From Cacconaster sp045642485 (lineage in GTDB: Bacteria; Bacteroidota; Bacteroidia; Bacteroidales; UBA932): a stretch of 34,551 nucleotides of DNA. Shown piece after piece: positions 6,774 through 16,101 of this stretch. The notes beneath the pieces were generated by a model. The model did not search any database. It had not been told where the DNA came from and saw only the letters and a program-made list of their open reading frames with translations. How positions within the stretch are numbered: position 1 is the first letter of the stretch; every line of letters begins with the position of its first letter. The position numbers and the translations under genes were made by a program. Where the stretch lies: the NCBI GenBank assembly GCA_045642485.1, contig JAZUIV010000050.1, positions 1 to 34,551 on the forward strand, given 5' to 3'.

Positions 6774-8519
6774 ATGAGCGAAGACCTTAACCCCATTGCT
6801 CCCGTGGAGCAATCTGTAGAATCAGTTGAACAGGAAGAAATCATCGATTATTCAAACAAAGGACTGAAAGAAATCATCGACATTTTCCAGGACCTGCTGG
6901 ATACGGCCGATATGCAACAGCAGTACAAACACGCGGAAGCGCTCAAGGCGGCCTTCTACAAGACATTGCGGAAGGAGAAAATCGCCTCCGGAGTCGAGCA
7001 GCCCGAAGAAGGCACACCCAGTCCCTTCGATGAAGTGGAGAGAGGGTTCAAGGAACTCTACGGCAGATACAAAGAACGTCGGAACGAATATCTCAAGGAG
7101 ATGGACCTCCACAAGGAAGAGAACCTCAAGGAGAAATTGTCCATAATAGAAGATCTCAAAGCCCTTCTGGACAAACAGGAGGACGTCGGTCATACATTCC
7201 CCCTCTTCAGGGAGATCCAGAACAGATGGAGAGCTGTCGGTCCCGTGGCCCAGAACAAGGTGAAGGATCTCTACGACACCTACCAGCATTATGTGGAAAT
7301 GTTCTATGACTACCTGAAACTCAACCGTGAGATGCGCGACCTCGATTTCAAGAAAAATATGGAAATCAAGGAGGAGCTTTGCCGCCAGGCCGAGGCTCTT
7401 GCCGACAGCGAAAACGTGGTCGAGGCATTCAGGGAACTCCAGAAACTCCACGAACAATGGAAGGAAATCGGCCCCGTCGATGCCGCCAACAGAGAGTCCA
7501 TATGGGAAAGGTTCAAAGCGGCGACATCCGTGATCAACAAGAAGCATCAGGAATACTTCGAAGGCCAGAAGGTCAAGGAGAAGGAAAATCTTGAGGCGAA
7601 GAGTATTCTCTGCGAGAAGGTGGAAGCGATAGCGGCCACCGAAGTCAAGGATTCCAATATGTGGAACGACCTGTCAAAGCAGATTGAGGAGATTCAGAAA
7701 GAATGGAAGACCATCGGTTTCGCCACCAGAAAAGAGAATCAGAAGATATATGACCGTTTCCGCGCAGCCTGCGACGAATTTTTCGCCCGCAAGCGTGACT
7801 TCTACTCCGAATTCAAGGACAGAATGCAGGAGAATGCCGCCAAGAAGATGGCCCTGATTGAAAAAGCCGAGGCCCTCAAGGACAGCGAGGACTGGAAAGC
7901 CACAAGCGACGCTCTGATAGAACTGCAGCGCCAGTGGAAGGAAATAGGTCCCGTGACCCGCAAGAAATCCGAGCAGATATGGAGACGTTTCCGCGCGGCT
8001 TGCGATGAGTTCTACAACAGGCGCGACGCCCAGAGAGGTGCATCCTCCTCCGAACAGGCGGAAAACCTCGAGAAGAAAAAGGCTCTCATAGCGGAAGTCA
8101 ATGATTTCGTGGTCGAGAGCAGCGAGGCGGCAAGGGCCGCTCTGCGGGAATTCCGCGAGAAGTGGAACAGCATCGGGTTCGTTCCCCTCAAGGAGAAGGA
8201 AAAGATTCAGAACGAATTCCGCAACGCACTGAACAACAAATTCGCTCAGCTCCGCGAAAGCGCCGGGCATCTCGCAGGAAAAGCCGAGAGAGCCGTGAAG
8301 AGCGAAAGAGACAGGCTTGTCCAGAAATATCTCAAGAAGGAGCAGGACATAGCCACCTGGGAGAACAATATCGGATTCTTCGCCAAGGGCAAGAATACAG
8401 AAGCCCTTCTGGAGAACCTTCGCAAGGAGATTGAAAAAGCCAAGAGGGATTTGGCTGAACTGGAGGCCCAGATTAAGGAATTCGACAAACAGGAACAAGA
8501 CGGACAGCACCAGAAATGA
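6774..8519 (+). CDS. DUF349 tandem-repeat protein
   Basis: A 581-residue, highly charged, helical protein with no signal peptide or membrane segment. It carries at least five DUF349 repeats, each marked by a Trp followed by IG or VG and then a charged helix: W152, W229, W311, W388 and W464, spaced 77, 82, 77 and 76 residues. Two repeats share an almost identical RFRAACDEF segment. The C-terminus is a coiled coil rich in Lys/Glu. The ATG at 6774 is preferred over an in-frame TTG at 6741, which lies inside the promoter. DUF349 proteins are widespread in Bacteroidota and actinobacteria and their function is not settled. It overlaps yidC by ATGA, so the two are probably translated together. Confidence 0.9.
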   Translation: MSEDLNPIAPVEQSVESVEQEEIIDYSNKGLKEIIDIFQDLLDTADMQQQYKHAEALKAAFYKTLRKEKIASGVEQPEEGTPSPFDEVERGFKELYGRYKERRNEYLKEMDLHKEENLKEKLSIIEDLKALLDKQEDVGHTFPLFREIQNRWRAVGPVAQNKVKDLYDTYQHYVEMFYDYLKLNREMRDLDFKKNMEIKEELCRQAEALADSENVVEAFRELQKLHEQWKEIGPVDAANRESIWERFKAATSVINKKHQEYFEGQKVKEKENLEAKSILCEKVEAIAATEVKDSNMWNDLSKQIEEIQKEWKTIGFATRKENQKIYDRFRAACDEFFARKRDFYSEFKDRMQENAAKKMALIEKAEALKDSEDWKATSDALIELQRQWKEIGPVTRKKSEQIWRRFRAACDEFYNRRDAQRGASSSEQAENLEKKKALIAEVNDFVVESSEAARAALREFREKWNSIGFVPLKEKEKIQNEFRNALNNKFAQLRESAGHLAGKAERAVKSERDRLVQKYLKKEQDIATWENNIGFFAKGKNTEALLENLRKEIEKAKRDLAELEAQIKEFDKQEQDGQHQK

Positions 8520-10378
8520 GCAGCGAGAGAAGAAGCAGTGTCATAGGATTCGCACTGATAGGCGTCATCCTACTTTTATTCAGTTGGTACAATACAAAGC
8601 AATACGAAAAGCAGGTTGACGACAACCTCCGGATTCAGGATTCTCTGATGAGGGTTCAGGCCGTTGACATCTCTTCAGATGATGGCAGGCAAGCCGCCGG
8701 AGACAGCTTACACTTGGAGGAATCCCCTCTGTATCAAAACAGTCTTCTCAACAAAGCCAGTGCAGAGAGTGAGGAGTTCGTCACAATCGGCAACGACAAA
8801 CTGAGTCTGACAGTCTCCACAAAAGGAGCACAGCCTCACAGCGTGCTGATTCAGGACTACTTCTGCTATGACAGCACAGCCCTCTACCTGATTCGCCCCG
8901 ACAGAAGCAGTTTTGACCTCGAACTCAACGCGGACCAGTGGCTGAATACGGCGGACCTCAACTTCAAGGTCTCCCACCGCAGTGAAAGTTCATTGGGGAT
9001 GAGGCTCAATTTCAGCGACACCTCCTACATAGAGGCCACATATGCCCTCAAGGAAGGCAGTTACCTGGTTGACTATTCCCTGAACTTCGTCGGGATGGAC
9101 AAAGTCCTCGACAAGCGTACCAACCACGTCACAATGGACTGGGTAGTCGATTTGCCCCGTCTTGAGAAAGGCTATACCAACGAAAAGAACTACTCCGCCG
9201 TGGCATATCGTTACGCTTCGAACAGCGATGTGAAAACCATCGGACAGCGAAAGGAATCCGTAAAGGAGAGCTTCAGTTCAAGCCTCCGCTGGTTCGGATT
9301 CCAGCAGCAGTTCTTCTCCGCGATAATGGTCGCTCCTCAGGACTTTACGGGAGGCACTCTGGTCAACAAATTCTATGAGGAAGGCGATGCCTCCGGCAAC
9401 CTGATGCAGTCCGGTGCCCAGATGACATTCGAAATTGATCCGAGGAACCCCGATTTCACCGTTCCTTTCAATTTCTATTTCGGCCCCAACCACTACTACA
9501 CACTGAAAAGCTTCGGCCAGGGATTCGAGAAAATCATCCCTCTGGGAGGAAAGGTAATCGGTACTATCAGCCGCTACGTCATCATTCCCATATTCAACTG
9601 GCTGAGCAGATACATCGCAAGTTACGGTCTGATTATCCTGATTCTGACCATCATAATAAAGACCGTCATCTCCCCTCTGACCATTCGTTCATACAAGTCT
9701 TCCGCAAAGATGAAGGTCCTGCAGCCCGAGATTCAAAAGATCAACGAGCGCTACCCCAAACAGGAGGATGCGATGAAGAAGCAGCAGGCCACGATGGACC
9801 TCTACAACCGGGCGGGTGTAAGTATGTGGGGAGGATGTCTTCCCGTACTGCTTCAGTTCCCCATCCTGTGGGCAATGTTCAGGTTCTTCCCCGCTTCGTT
9901 CGAGCTGCGCCAGCAGAGATTCCTCTGGGCTGACGACCTGAGCGGCTACGACTCAATCCTTGATTTCGGCTTCAACATCCCTCTTTACGGAGACCATATC
10001 TCCCTCTTCGCACTGCTGATGGGAGTATCTATGTGGGGATATTCGAAAATGACGCTTAACCAGGTTCAGACCAATTCGATGCCTGGGATGAAGTTTATGC
10101 AACTCTGGTTTATGCCGATCTTTATGGTCATCCTCTGCAACAACTTCTCGGCAGGTCTCTCATACTACTACTTCCTGAGCAACCTCATCACCATCGGGCA
10201 GAACTGGGCCATCAGGAAATGGTTCGTCGATGAGGAGAAAATCTATGCGGCTCTCAAGCAGAAAGCATCTTCCAACAAGCCGGCGAAGAAATCCAAATGG
10301 CGCCAGCGCCTTGACGAGGCCTACAAGATGCAGCAGGAGCAGATGAAAGCCCAGCAGAATAAAGGTGGACGGAGATAA
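8516..10378 (+). CDS. yidC: Membrane protein insertase YidC
   Basis: A 620-residue inner-membrane insertase. TM1 (GFALIGVILLLFSW, about residues 10-24) is followed by a large periplasmic domain typical of Gram-negative YidC (about 60-350). The conserved core follows: IKTVISPLTIRSYKSSAKM carrying the hydrophilic-groove Arg, then YNRAGVSMWGGCLPVLLQFPILWAMFRFFP and three more membrane segments. The last is followed by a basic tail (AKKSKWRQRLDEAYK) that could contact ribosomes. It inserts proteins alone or with SecYEG. The start overlaps the DUF349 stop (ATGA at 8516-8519). In many Bacteroidota the upstream neighbour is pyrG, as I recall; here it is the DUF349 gene. Confidence 0.96.
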   Translation: MSSERRSSVIGFALIGVILLLFSWYNTKQYEKQVDDNLRIQDSLMRVQAVDISSDDGRQAAGDSLHLEESPLYQNSLLNKASAESEEFVTIGNDKLSLTVSTKGAQPHSVLIQDYFCYDSTALYLIRPDRSSFDLELNADQWLNTADLNFKVSHRSESSLGMRLNFSDTSYIEATYALKEGSYLVDYSLNFVGMDKVLDKRTNHVTMDWVVDLPRLEKGYTNEKNYSAVAYRYASNSDVKTIGQRKESVKESFSSSLRWFGFQQQFFSAIMVAPQDFTGGTLVNKFYEEGDASGNLMQSGAQMTFEIDPRNPDFTVPFNFYFGPNHYYTLKSFGQGFEKIIPLGGKVIGTISRYVIIPIFNWLSRYIASYGLIILILTIIIKTVISPLTIRSYKSSAKMKVLQPEIQKINERYPKQEDAMKKQQATMDLYNRAGVSMWGGCLPVLLQFPILWAMFRFFPASFELRQQRFLWADDLSGYDSILDFGFNIPLYGDHISLFALLMGVSMWGYSKMTLNQVQTNSMPGMKFMQLWFMPIFMVILCNNFSAGLSYYYFLSNLITIGQNWAIRKWFVDEEKIYAALKQKASSNKPAKKSKWRQRLDEAYKMQQEQMKAQQNKGGRR

Positions 10379-10388
10379 ACGCGATCGG

Positions 10389-11033
10389 ATGATATCGGAG
10401 CGTATCTGTGAACTGAAATCGGAACTGCCCTCCGGTGTAAAACTGGTGGCCGTGTCGAAATACCGGACCTCCGACGAAATTCTTCAAGCATATGGTGCCG
10501 GGCAGCGCTCCTTCGCGGAAAGTCGGCCTCAAGAGCTTGCGCAGAAGGCATCTTCCCTGCCCCAGGACATCGAGTGGCATTTTATCGGGCATCTTCAGAC
10601 AAACAAAATCAAGCTGATACTCCCATACGTTTCACTCATCCAATCAGTCGATTCCCTCCATCTGCTCAAAGAAATTGACACTCTTGCCGGCAACTGCGGC
10701 AGAAGCGTGGATTGTCTTCTGGAGGTTCACATCTCCGCTGAAGCGAGCAAGCAGGGCTTTCTGCCTGAAGAAATCATCGGAATCCTTGAGAAACGGACGG
10801 AATTCCCTAACGTCAACCTTCGAGGAGTGATGGGGATGGCCTCATTCACAGAAAACGAAGATATAGTCAGAACTGAATTCAGGCTCCTGAAGGACATAGC
10901 GCAGAGCGTCTCCATTGACGGATTCGATATAATTTCAATGGGAATGTCTTCGGATTACAGGATTGCTTTGCAGGAAGGCACGAATCTTGTCAGAATCGGT
11001 ACGTCAATTTTCGGAGAAAGGAAACAGAAATGA
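10389..11033 (+). CDS. YggS/YlmE-type PLP-binding protein
   Basis: A 214-residue single-domain homologue of the alanine racemase barrel. The PLP lysine is in LVAVSKY (K24). Other family segments are GQRSFAESRPQELAQK (usually GENRVQE), DIEWHFIGHLQTNKIK, IQSVDSLHLL, LRGVMGMASF, and the terminal SMGMSSDYRIALQEGTNLVRIGTSIFG. Proteins of this group (YggS/PLPBP) bind PLP and maintain vitamin B6 homeostasis; they are not racemases. I chose ATG 10389, 10 bp after the yidC stop and preceded by GGAG. An in-frame GTG at 10365 would add eight residues inside the end of yidC. It overlaps the next gene by ATGA. Confidence 0.92.
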   Translation: MISERICELKSELPSGVKLVAVSKYRTSDEILQAYGAGQRSFAESRPQELAQKASSLPQDIEWHFIGHLQTNKIKLILPYVSLIQSVDSLHLLKEIDTLAGNCGRSVDCLLEVHISAEASKQGFLPEEIIGILEKRTEFPNVNLRGVMGMASFTENEDIVRTEFRLLKDIAQSVSIDGFDIISMGMSSDYRIALQEGTNLVRIGTSIFGERKQK

Positions 11034-11737
11034 AAAGAAAAATAAAAATGAAAAGAGCATTGCTGATAGCCGCATCTATCTTGCTTCTGTCATCCTGCAA
11101 GGAAGTGTCTATGGAGGAACAGATTTCGAAACTGTATGAAAGTGTCAACTCTGCAGAAGAGATCAATGCCAGAATTGAAAAAGCGGGGACGCTGGATCAG
11201 AGCGACCTGTGGGATTACTATTCATATCTGCTGGCCAAGGAATCCGGCGTCAAGTTGAAGGAAATTTCCGATGAGTATGAAGACATTCTGCTTGCAAGGG
11301 CTTTCGGCAAGAGAAAGAAAGATAAGGAATCCGTCATCCTGACCGCCAGAGCGGAAGAACTTCCGGCCTGCATTGCCGCCATAGAAATATTGAAACTGTA
11401 CAGGAATTCAAAAATCCGTCCCAATCACAACATCAGGGTAATCTTCTATAAGGATAGCATTTCCATACCGAAGGAAATAGCGGCATACAACATTCTCCGT
11501 ATGAATCTGCACTGCTCCGACACTCTGGCAAAGCATACTTTTCTGATTCACGAAACGGAACCGATATACCGCAAGATTCTTGATATCATTCCTCCCTATC
11601 TCCAGCCGTACGGCTCCTACGAATTCTCCAATGATTCACAGACAGCGCTTGATGCCGTTTATAACTACAACATCAGCAAAGAAGACATCGAAAGGGAGAC
11701 AGCTGCAGTGGCAAGCCTGATACACATTCTTAACTAG
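11030..11737 (+). CDS. Lipoprotein of unknown function, weakly like a peptidase M28 core
   Basis: A 235-residue predicted lipoprotein: a Lys-rich start, a hydrophobic stretch and a lipobox ending LLLLSSCKE. ATG 11030 overlaps the previous stop (ATGA); ATG 11048 is a plausible alternative giving MKRALLIAAS. I do not recognise a family with certainty. One segment, VILTARAEELPACIAAIEILKL through NHNIRVIFYKD, has the spacing and hydrophobic pattern of peptidase M28 cores, where the same strand-helix-strand usually contains an HxD, a DDxASG and an EE. None of those metal-binding residues is present here. The end (DAVYNYNISKEDIERETAAVASLIHIL) resembles a helical M28 C-terminus. It may be a non-catalytic relative. 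Its TAG shares the palindrome CTAG with the TAG of the convergent barrel gene. Confidence 0.75.
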   Translation: MKRKIKMKRALLIAASILLLSSCKEVSMEEQISKLYESVNSAEEINARIEKAGTLDQSDLWDYYSYLLAKESGVKLKEISDEYEDILLARAFGKRKKDKESVILTARAEELPACIAAIEILKLYRNSKIRPNHNIRVIFYKDSISIPKEIAAYNILRMNLHCSDTLAKHTFLIHETEPIYRKILDIIPPYLQPYGSYEFSNDSQTALDAVYNYNISKEDIERETAAVASLIHILN

Positions 11738-13893
11738 AACGGATATCCGATACCGAAATGGAGTGCGTAGCCGCCCTGACGGAACCACTCCGCAGGACTC
11801 TTCCATTGCATTGTGACAGGGTCATACTCCTTCAGGCCAAGGTCAAGTCGGACCAGAATCAATCCGAAATCCATCCTCAATCCCACGCCCCAGCTGAATG
11901 CAGTCGACTTGAGGAAATCAGCGTCAAAGTAACTGCGTTCATCCACCTTCGCCTGCATATCGTCTTTCTTCATCAGCCAGATGTTGCCAGCATCAGCAAA
12001 AGCGGCGCCCTCGAATTTCCAGAAAAGGGGGAATCTGAATTCAAGATTCGCTTCCAGCCTCATATCGCCACTCTGGCTGAAAATCTTGAAGGTTGTGTCA
12101 AGAGGAGCACCGCCAGGCCCCACTGATCGGGCCTGCCAGCCACGCAGACTGTTTGCACCTCCGGAATAGAAGAGCTGTTCGAAAGGCAGGGTCCTGGAGT
12201 TGCCATATGCAAATCCCAGCCCCACAAGTAACCTTCCGGCCAGAGAAAGACGGTCATCCCGCCCGAGACGCAAAGTCTCCACGACGGAGAGTTCACTCCT
12301 TACATACTGGGAATAAGGCACATCCCATATCATCCTTTCTCCGTCGTCATTGCTCTTCATCGTCCTGTTGAAGAGAGAGAGAAGGTTGCCGGCATAGTTG
12401 TTTTGGAGTCTGATATAGAAATAACTGTGCTCAGGCTTTGTTGACGGGTCCGTGGTATAGTAGGCAGAAGCGCTTCCACCCATATCGAAGTGGTTGCTGT
12501 AGGCGTTCCTCATATAAGGGTCGACCAGCGAACGTGAAAATTCCTCACTGATATTGAAGAGACGCACGATATTGGCGCGAAGTGGCTGTACCTGAAAATA
12601 AAGGTTCCTGTTGGCCCTCCAGCTGTAACCGTAATTTACGGAGAATATGTTGCGGGTATATTCCGGGCGATTCTGGTAATTATATGAGAAACTGACGTCA
12701 GTCCAGGGAATCTCTCTCTTGAAAATCCTGCTGGGGAGCAGGAGGAAACGGGGGAATCTCAAAGAAGTGTTGACCGAAAATTCGGTGGATTTCGCAGTAT
12801 TCTTCGGTTTGAACTGGAAATCCCCCTTGATGCCTATGTTGAATACCTCCCCGGATCCGAAAATGTTCTTGTGTCCGTATGAGATCGAAGGCGCTATGCC
12901 GAAGAATGAATTGGAGTTGTAGGATGCCTCAAAATTGAATTTGACAGCCTGAAGCTTCGAGGGGGAGACGATGATGTTGCAGTCCACGGTGGTTGAATCG
13001 GACTCCCTCATATTCATATTCACCGTGTTGAATACGGGAACACTGGTGAATCTGTCGTAAGTTGTTTTGACTTCCTTCTCGGAATAGATGTCTCCTGTCT
13101 TCAGAAGATTGAGGCTCTTCAGAAAGCCTTCATTCACCTTGAACCCCCTGGCCGGCATCAAAGTGACATTGCCGATGGAGTACTTTCTGTGGGGGCGGGC
13201 GGTAGTTGTGTCCTGATTGCGTGTATAATTCTCCAACCTTACTGTCAGGTCGCAGTGTCCGGGGACCTTGGTTGTGTCCGCAACATAGAAGAAATGGTTG
13301 CTGGAAAAGCCGAAATAGCCGTTGTCGCGGTAGAGGCTTTCAAGCCTTTGGCTCTCATTTTCCAATGCTTCCTGAGAGAGAACATCTCCTTTGGAAATCG
13401 TGGAATTTGTGGAATCGGACGAAAAGATGGCGGCCATTTCCGCATCGGGTATGGAGTATGCGATACTGTCTATGACATACCCCTTGCCAAGATTGACGCT
13501 GTAGAGCACCTTTGCATTTCTTTTCCTGATTGTCACAGACGCATCGATGGTCGAATTGTACCGTCCGATATATTCGAGATGGTTCAGCATACTTCGCACG
13601 GAGGGCCCTACCAGAGTGGAGTCGTAAAGGACCGGAGGCTCGCCCAGTTTCTCCACAAACCTGTCCCACTTCGTGTCTTTTCCCCCGCTCCAGTTATAGA
13701 CGTAAATCTTCGGAGTCCAGCTGGACGGCCGCTGTTTGGCATACGGTACCAGCTCGCTTCCCTTGAAGTTATCGTCATTGAGGATTTTCACCTTGACTTC
13801 GGCCAGACGCACCTCCCCTTCCTGCAGCCGCCTGGTCGTCGAACAGGCGGTCGCAAGTGCAATTATAAGGAGATATGCGGCAAACTTCTTCAT
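11734..13893 (-). CDS. TamL-like lipidated Omp85 (TamA/BamA family) barrel
   Basis: A 719-residue outer-membrane protein with a lipoprotein signal (MKKFAAYLLIIALATAC, Cys about residue 17). Two or more POTRA-like segments follow (for example NVTLMPARGFKVNEGFLKSL and GDIYSEKEVKTTYDRFTSVPVFNTVNM). The C-terminal 16-strand barrel region carries the hallmark LRGWQARSVGPGG (the VRGF/Y-type loop of Omp85 proteins) and EANLEFRFPLFWKFEGAAFADAGNIW. It ends in a Phe (GIGYPF). Lipidated TamA (TamL) is characteristic of Bacteroidota, where it usually pairs with TamB; no tamB is in this window. ATG 13893 is chosen because it overlaps the upstream TGA (ATGA) and gives a compact signal peptide. Confidence 0.88.
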   Translation of the reverse strand: MKKFAAYLLIIALATACSTTRRLQEGEVRLAEVKVKILNDDNFKGSELVPYAKQRPSSWTPKIYVYNWSGGKDTKWDRFVEKLGEPPVLYDSTLVGPSVRSMLNHLEYIGRYNSTIDASVTIRKRNAKVLYSVNLGKGYVIDSIAYSIPDAEMAAIFSSDSTNSTISKGDVLSQEALENESQRLESLYRDNGYFGFSSNHFFYVADTTKVPGHCDLTVRLENYTRNQDTTTARPHRKYSIGNVTLMPARGFKVNEGFLKSLNLLKTGDIYSEKEVKTTYDRFTSVPVFNTVNMNMRESDSTTVDCNIIVSPSKLQAVKFNFEASYNSNSFFGIAPSISYGHKNIFGSGEVFNIGIKGDFQFKPKNTAKSTEFSVNTSLRFPRFLLLPSRIFKREIPWTDVSFSYNYQNRPEYTRNIFSVNYGYSWRANRNLYFQVQPLRANIVRLFNISEEFSRSLVDPYMRNAYSNHFDMGGSASAYYTTDPSTKPEHSYFYIRLQNNYAGNLLSLFNRTMKSNDDGERMIWDVPYSQYVRSELSVVETLRLGRDDRLSLAGRLLVGLGFAYGNSRTLPFEQLFYSGGANSLRGWQARSVGPGGAPLDTTFKIFSQSGDMRLEANLEFRFPLFWKFEGAAFADAGNIWLMKKDDMQAKVDERSYFDADFLKSTAFSWGVGLRMDFGLILVRLDLGLKEYDPVTMQWKSPAEWFRQGGYALHFGIGYPF

Positions 13894-14591
13894 CTTCTCC
13901 GGAATTCGCTGCAAACTACAGCCGCGGCCATCGCCACATTCAAGGATTCACAGACACTTTTTCCTGTCGAAAAATGGGGAATTGTCAACTTCCGGGTCAC
14001 GCACTTCCCCACTTGTGGAGAGATACCGTCTGACTCAGACCCCATCACGATGATTCCCCTGTCCGGCAGTTCAGTCTTATATATGTTGTCCCCCTCGAGG
14101 TATGTGCCGAAAACCTGGCAGTCTGCCCCGAAAAGAACTTCCGGGAGGTCGCAGTAAGAGAAATCCACACGGAAGAGAGCACCCATCGTGGCCTGCACGA
14201 CCTTTGGATTATAAATGTCAACCGTATCCCTTGAAGCTATGATATGCCTGATTCCGAACCAGTCCGCAAGTCTTATTATGGTGCCGACGTTGCCCGGATC
14301 ACGCAGACCGTCAAGTGCAAGTGTGAGCGATGCAGGGTCGATGCCGCAAAAAGGACCGACCGATGGCATTTTAACAACGGCCAGAACCGGAGAGGGAGAT
14401 GAAAGCAGCGATATTCTGGACATCGCATCATATCCGATATCTTCTGTGTGGAGGATTCTCACAACCTCGAAGTCGGAAGCCACGGCTTCCGCCACAAGCT
14501 TCTCCCCTTCCACGATGAAAAGTTTGCGTTCATCACGGAATTTCTTCTGGGAAAGAGCCCTGATATCTTTAATTTCACTTTTTGACAACAT
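13890..14591 (-). CDS. SpoU/TrmH-family RNA 2'-O-methyltransferase
   Basis: A 233-residue SPOUT methyltransferase. The three motifs are clear: LDGLRDPGNVGTIIRLADWFG (motif 1), IVMGSESDGIS (motif 2) and SLNVAMAAAVV (motif 3). They form the knotted SAM-binding site. An N-terminal substrate-binding part (SQKKFRDERKLFIVEGEKLVAEA) is typical of the TrmH/RlmB-like group that methylates rRNA or tRNA ribose. The exact target is not readable. ATG 14591 is preferred because the family usually begins just before this segment; it lies 17 bp inside the end of the amylase gene. A longer frame to 14714 would run through coding DNA of that gene. Confidence 0.92.
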   Translation of the reverse strand: MLSKSEIKDIRALSQKKFRDERKLFIVEGEKLVAEAVASDFEVVRILHTEDIGYDAMSRISLLSSPSPVLAVVKMPSVGPFCGIDPASLTLALDGLRDPGNVGTIIRLADWFGIRHIIASRDTVDIYNPKVVQATMGALFRVDFSYCDLPEVLFGADCQVFGTYLEGDNIYKTELPDRGIIVMGSESDGISPQVGKCVTRKLTIPHFSTGKSVCESLNVAMAAAVVCSEFRRR

Positions 14592-16101
14592 ATTCCACGA
14601 ATTCAGAATTCTGATTGCAGACAAGGATGGAATAGCCGAAAGGGGCGATTGTGATGTCAACGCCGGAAGGGCCCTGAGGTATGGAGAAATATTGATATGC
14701 CTCCGGAGGGACATTCACGGAAAAGGTTGACGGAAGTGCGCTGAAATTGGCTGCAAGCAGAAAAGTTCTGCCTTCAAAACCGCGCATCCAGACAAAGTTC
14801 GTATCTGGATTGAATGACGGAGAAGCCGGATTGACATACATAAGGTCGTATGTCCCGCCCTTCACGAAAGCAGGTTCTTTGGTGGCGGCCTCCAGGAGTC
14901 CGCGATATTCCCTGCAAGTTTTCTTCTCGGCCGCCTGCAATCTTCCGTCAAGAAAACGCTTCACCGAAGGTACGGTACAGTAATCAAAAATCGAGGTTCT
15001 TCCATCGACTCCGCTGAAACCCTCGGACTCCATCCCCCTTTCACCGAACTCCTGTCCGAAATAAATCATGAACGGGGCTGTATTGAAGAGCAGCGAAACT
15101 GCCAGAGCAGCATACGAACGGGACGCATCACCGGCAAAGAAGTCGGAAGCAATCCTCTGTTCGTCGTGATTTTCAAGAAAATTAAGCATATATGGCTGCA
15201 GTTCAGCCAGGAACTGCCATTCCGCAGTCAGGTCCGAAGCCTTTCCACAGCCTGAAACAATCCGGCGAAGGCAGTCATAAAAGCCGGACTTGTCATAGAG
15301 AAGGTCAAAGCCGGCCCGGGCGTATCGCCGGTAATTCTCCTTGCCATAGACCTCCGCCACGAAGAACAGGTCCGGATATTTCTCCCTGACACGCGAAAAA
15401 GCATACGAGAAGAATTCCGGGGTGACCAGTTCCACCATATCGCAGCGGAAACCGTCAACACCCTTGTCGGCCCAGAATTCAAGGATACGGGCCATCTTGT
15501 CCCAAGTCTCCCTGTTGTCGTAATTCAGTTTGACGGTATCGTACCAGTCGTCCGCTGACGGGCTGACGCTGAAGACATTGTTGCCGGTAGCCCTTGCGGG
15601 GGATTCGACATACGGCTCCCCCTCGCATCCGCAAGGCAGGATGAGAGTACCTGGAAGGGTGTAGAAATTGTCATCCGTAAAATAACCGTTGTACTGACGC
15701 GCCACGTGGTTGGGAACGAAATCGATTATCACCTTCATTCCGGCACGGTGGGTCCTGTCCACAAGGGCCAGGAATTCACCCATCCGATTGTCAGCATCCA
15801 CTGCCAGTGCCGGGTCAAGGTCGAAATAGTCACGGATGGCATAAGGGGAACCGGCCTCTCCCTTGACAAGCGAGGGATGACTTGCCGGAATGCCCGGAAA
15901 AGACGTCCTTGTTGCGTGGGAAATCACGCCGGTGTACCAGACTGCCCCGACCGACATCCTGCGGAGCGAATCAAGATATTCTCCGGTGATATCGTTGAAC
16001 TTGCCGCTCCCGTTGATGTCAAAGGAGCCTTCGGGAACACATTGCCGGTTCCCGAAGGCTCTTGTAAGCAATTGATATATGACGAATTTTCCGCCTACCA
16101 A
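14575..16101 (-). CDS. GH13 alpha-amylase-family glycosidase, cytoplasmic
   Basis: A 508-residue protein without signal peptide. The four GH13 regions are present: DFVPNH (127-132), GFRCDMVEL with the nucleophile D221, FVAEVYG with the acid E250, and LENHDEQR with H312 and D313. A C-terminal beta-domain of about 90 residues follows (MYVNPASPSFNPDTNFVWMRGFEGRTFLLAANF). The catalytic triad is therefore intact and the enzyme should act on alpha-1,4-glucans or maltodextrins inside the cell; whether it hydrolyses or transfers cannot be told. It overlaps the pfp stop by 7 bp and the next gene by 17 bp. Its company with phosphofructokinase fits use of stored or imported glucan. Confidence 0.92.
   Translation of the reverse strand: MVGGKFVIYQLLTRAFGNRQCVPEGSFDINGSGKFNDITGEYLDSLRRMSVGAVWYTGVISHATRTSFPGIPASHPSLVKGEAGSPYAIRDYFDLDPALAVDADNRMGEFLALVDRTHRAGMKVIIDFVPNHVARQYNGYFTDDNFYTLPGTLILPCGCEGEPYVESPARATGNNVFSVSPSADDWYDTVKLNYDNRETWDKMARILEFWADKGVDGFRCDMVELVTPEFFSYAFSRVREKYPDLFFVAEVYGKENYRRYARAGFDLLYDKSGFYDCLRRIVSGCGKASDLTAEWQFLAELQPYMLNFLENHDEQRIASDFFAGDASRSYAALAVSLLFNTAPFMIYFGQEFGERGMESEGFSGVDGRTSIFDYCTVPSVKRFLDGRLQAAEKKTCREYRGLLEAATKEPAFVKGGTYDLMYVNPASPSFNPDTNFVWMRGFEGRTFLLAANFSALPSTFSVNVPPEAYQYFSIPQGPSGVDITIAPFGYSILVCNQNSEFVEYVVKK

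Noticed and set aside
7674..8510. 278-codon open frame on the - strand opposite the DUF349 gene
   Set aside because: A mirror of the Lys/Glu-rich repeats, giving a Leu/Phe-rich product; not a membrane protein family I recognise.
10365..10388. GTG start for the YggS-type protein
   Set aside because: It lies inside the end of yidC and would add eight charged residues not expected in the family; ATG 10389 fits better.
13189..14157. 322-codon open frame on the + strand opposite the TamL-like and RNA methyltransferase genes
   Set aside because: It lies antisense to two well-supported genes, shows no recognisable domain, and is explained by codon composition of the real frames.
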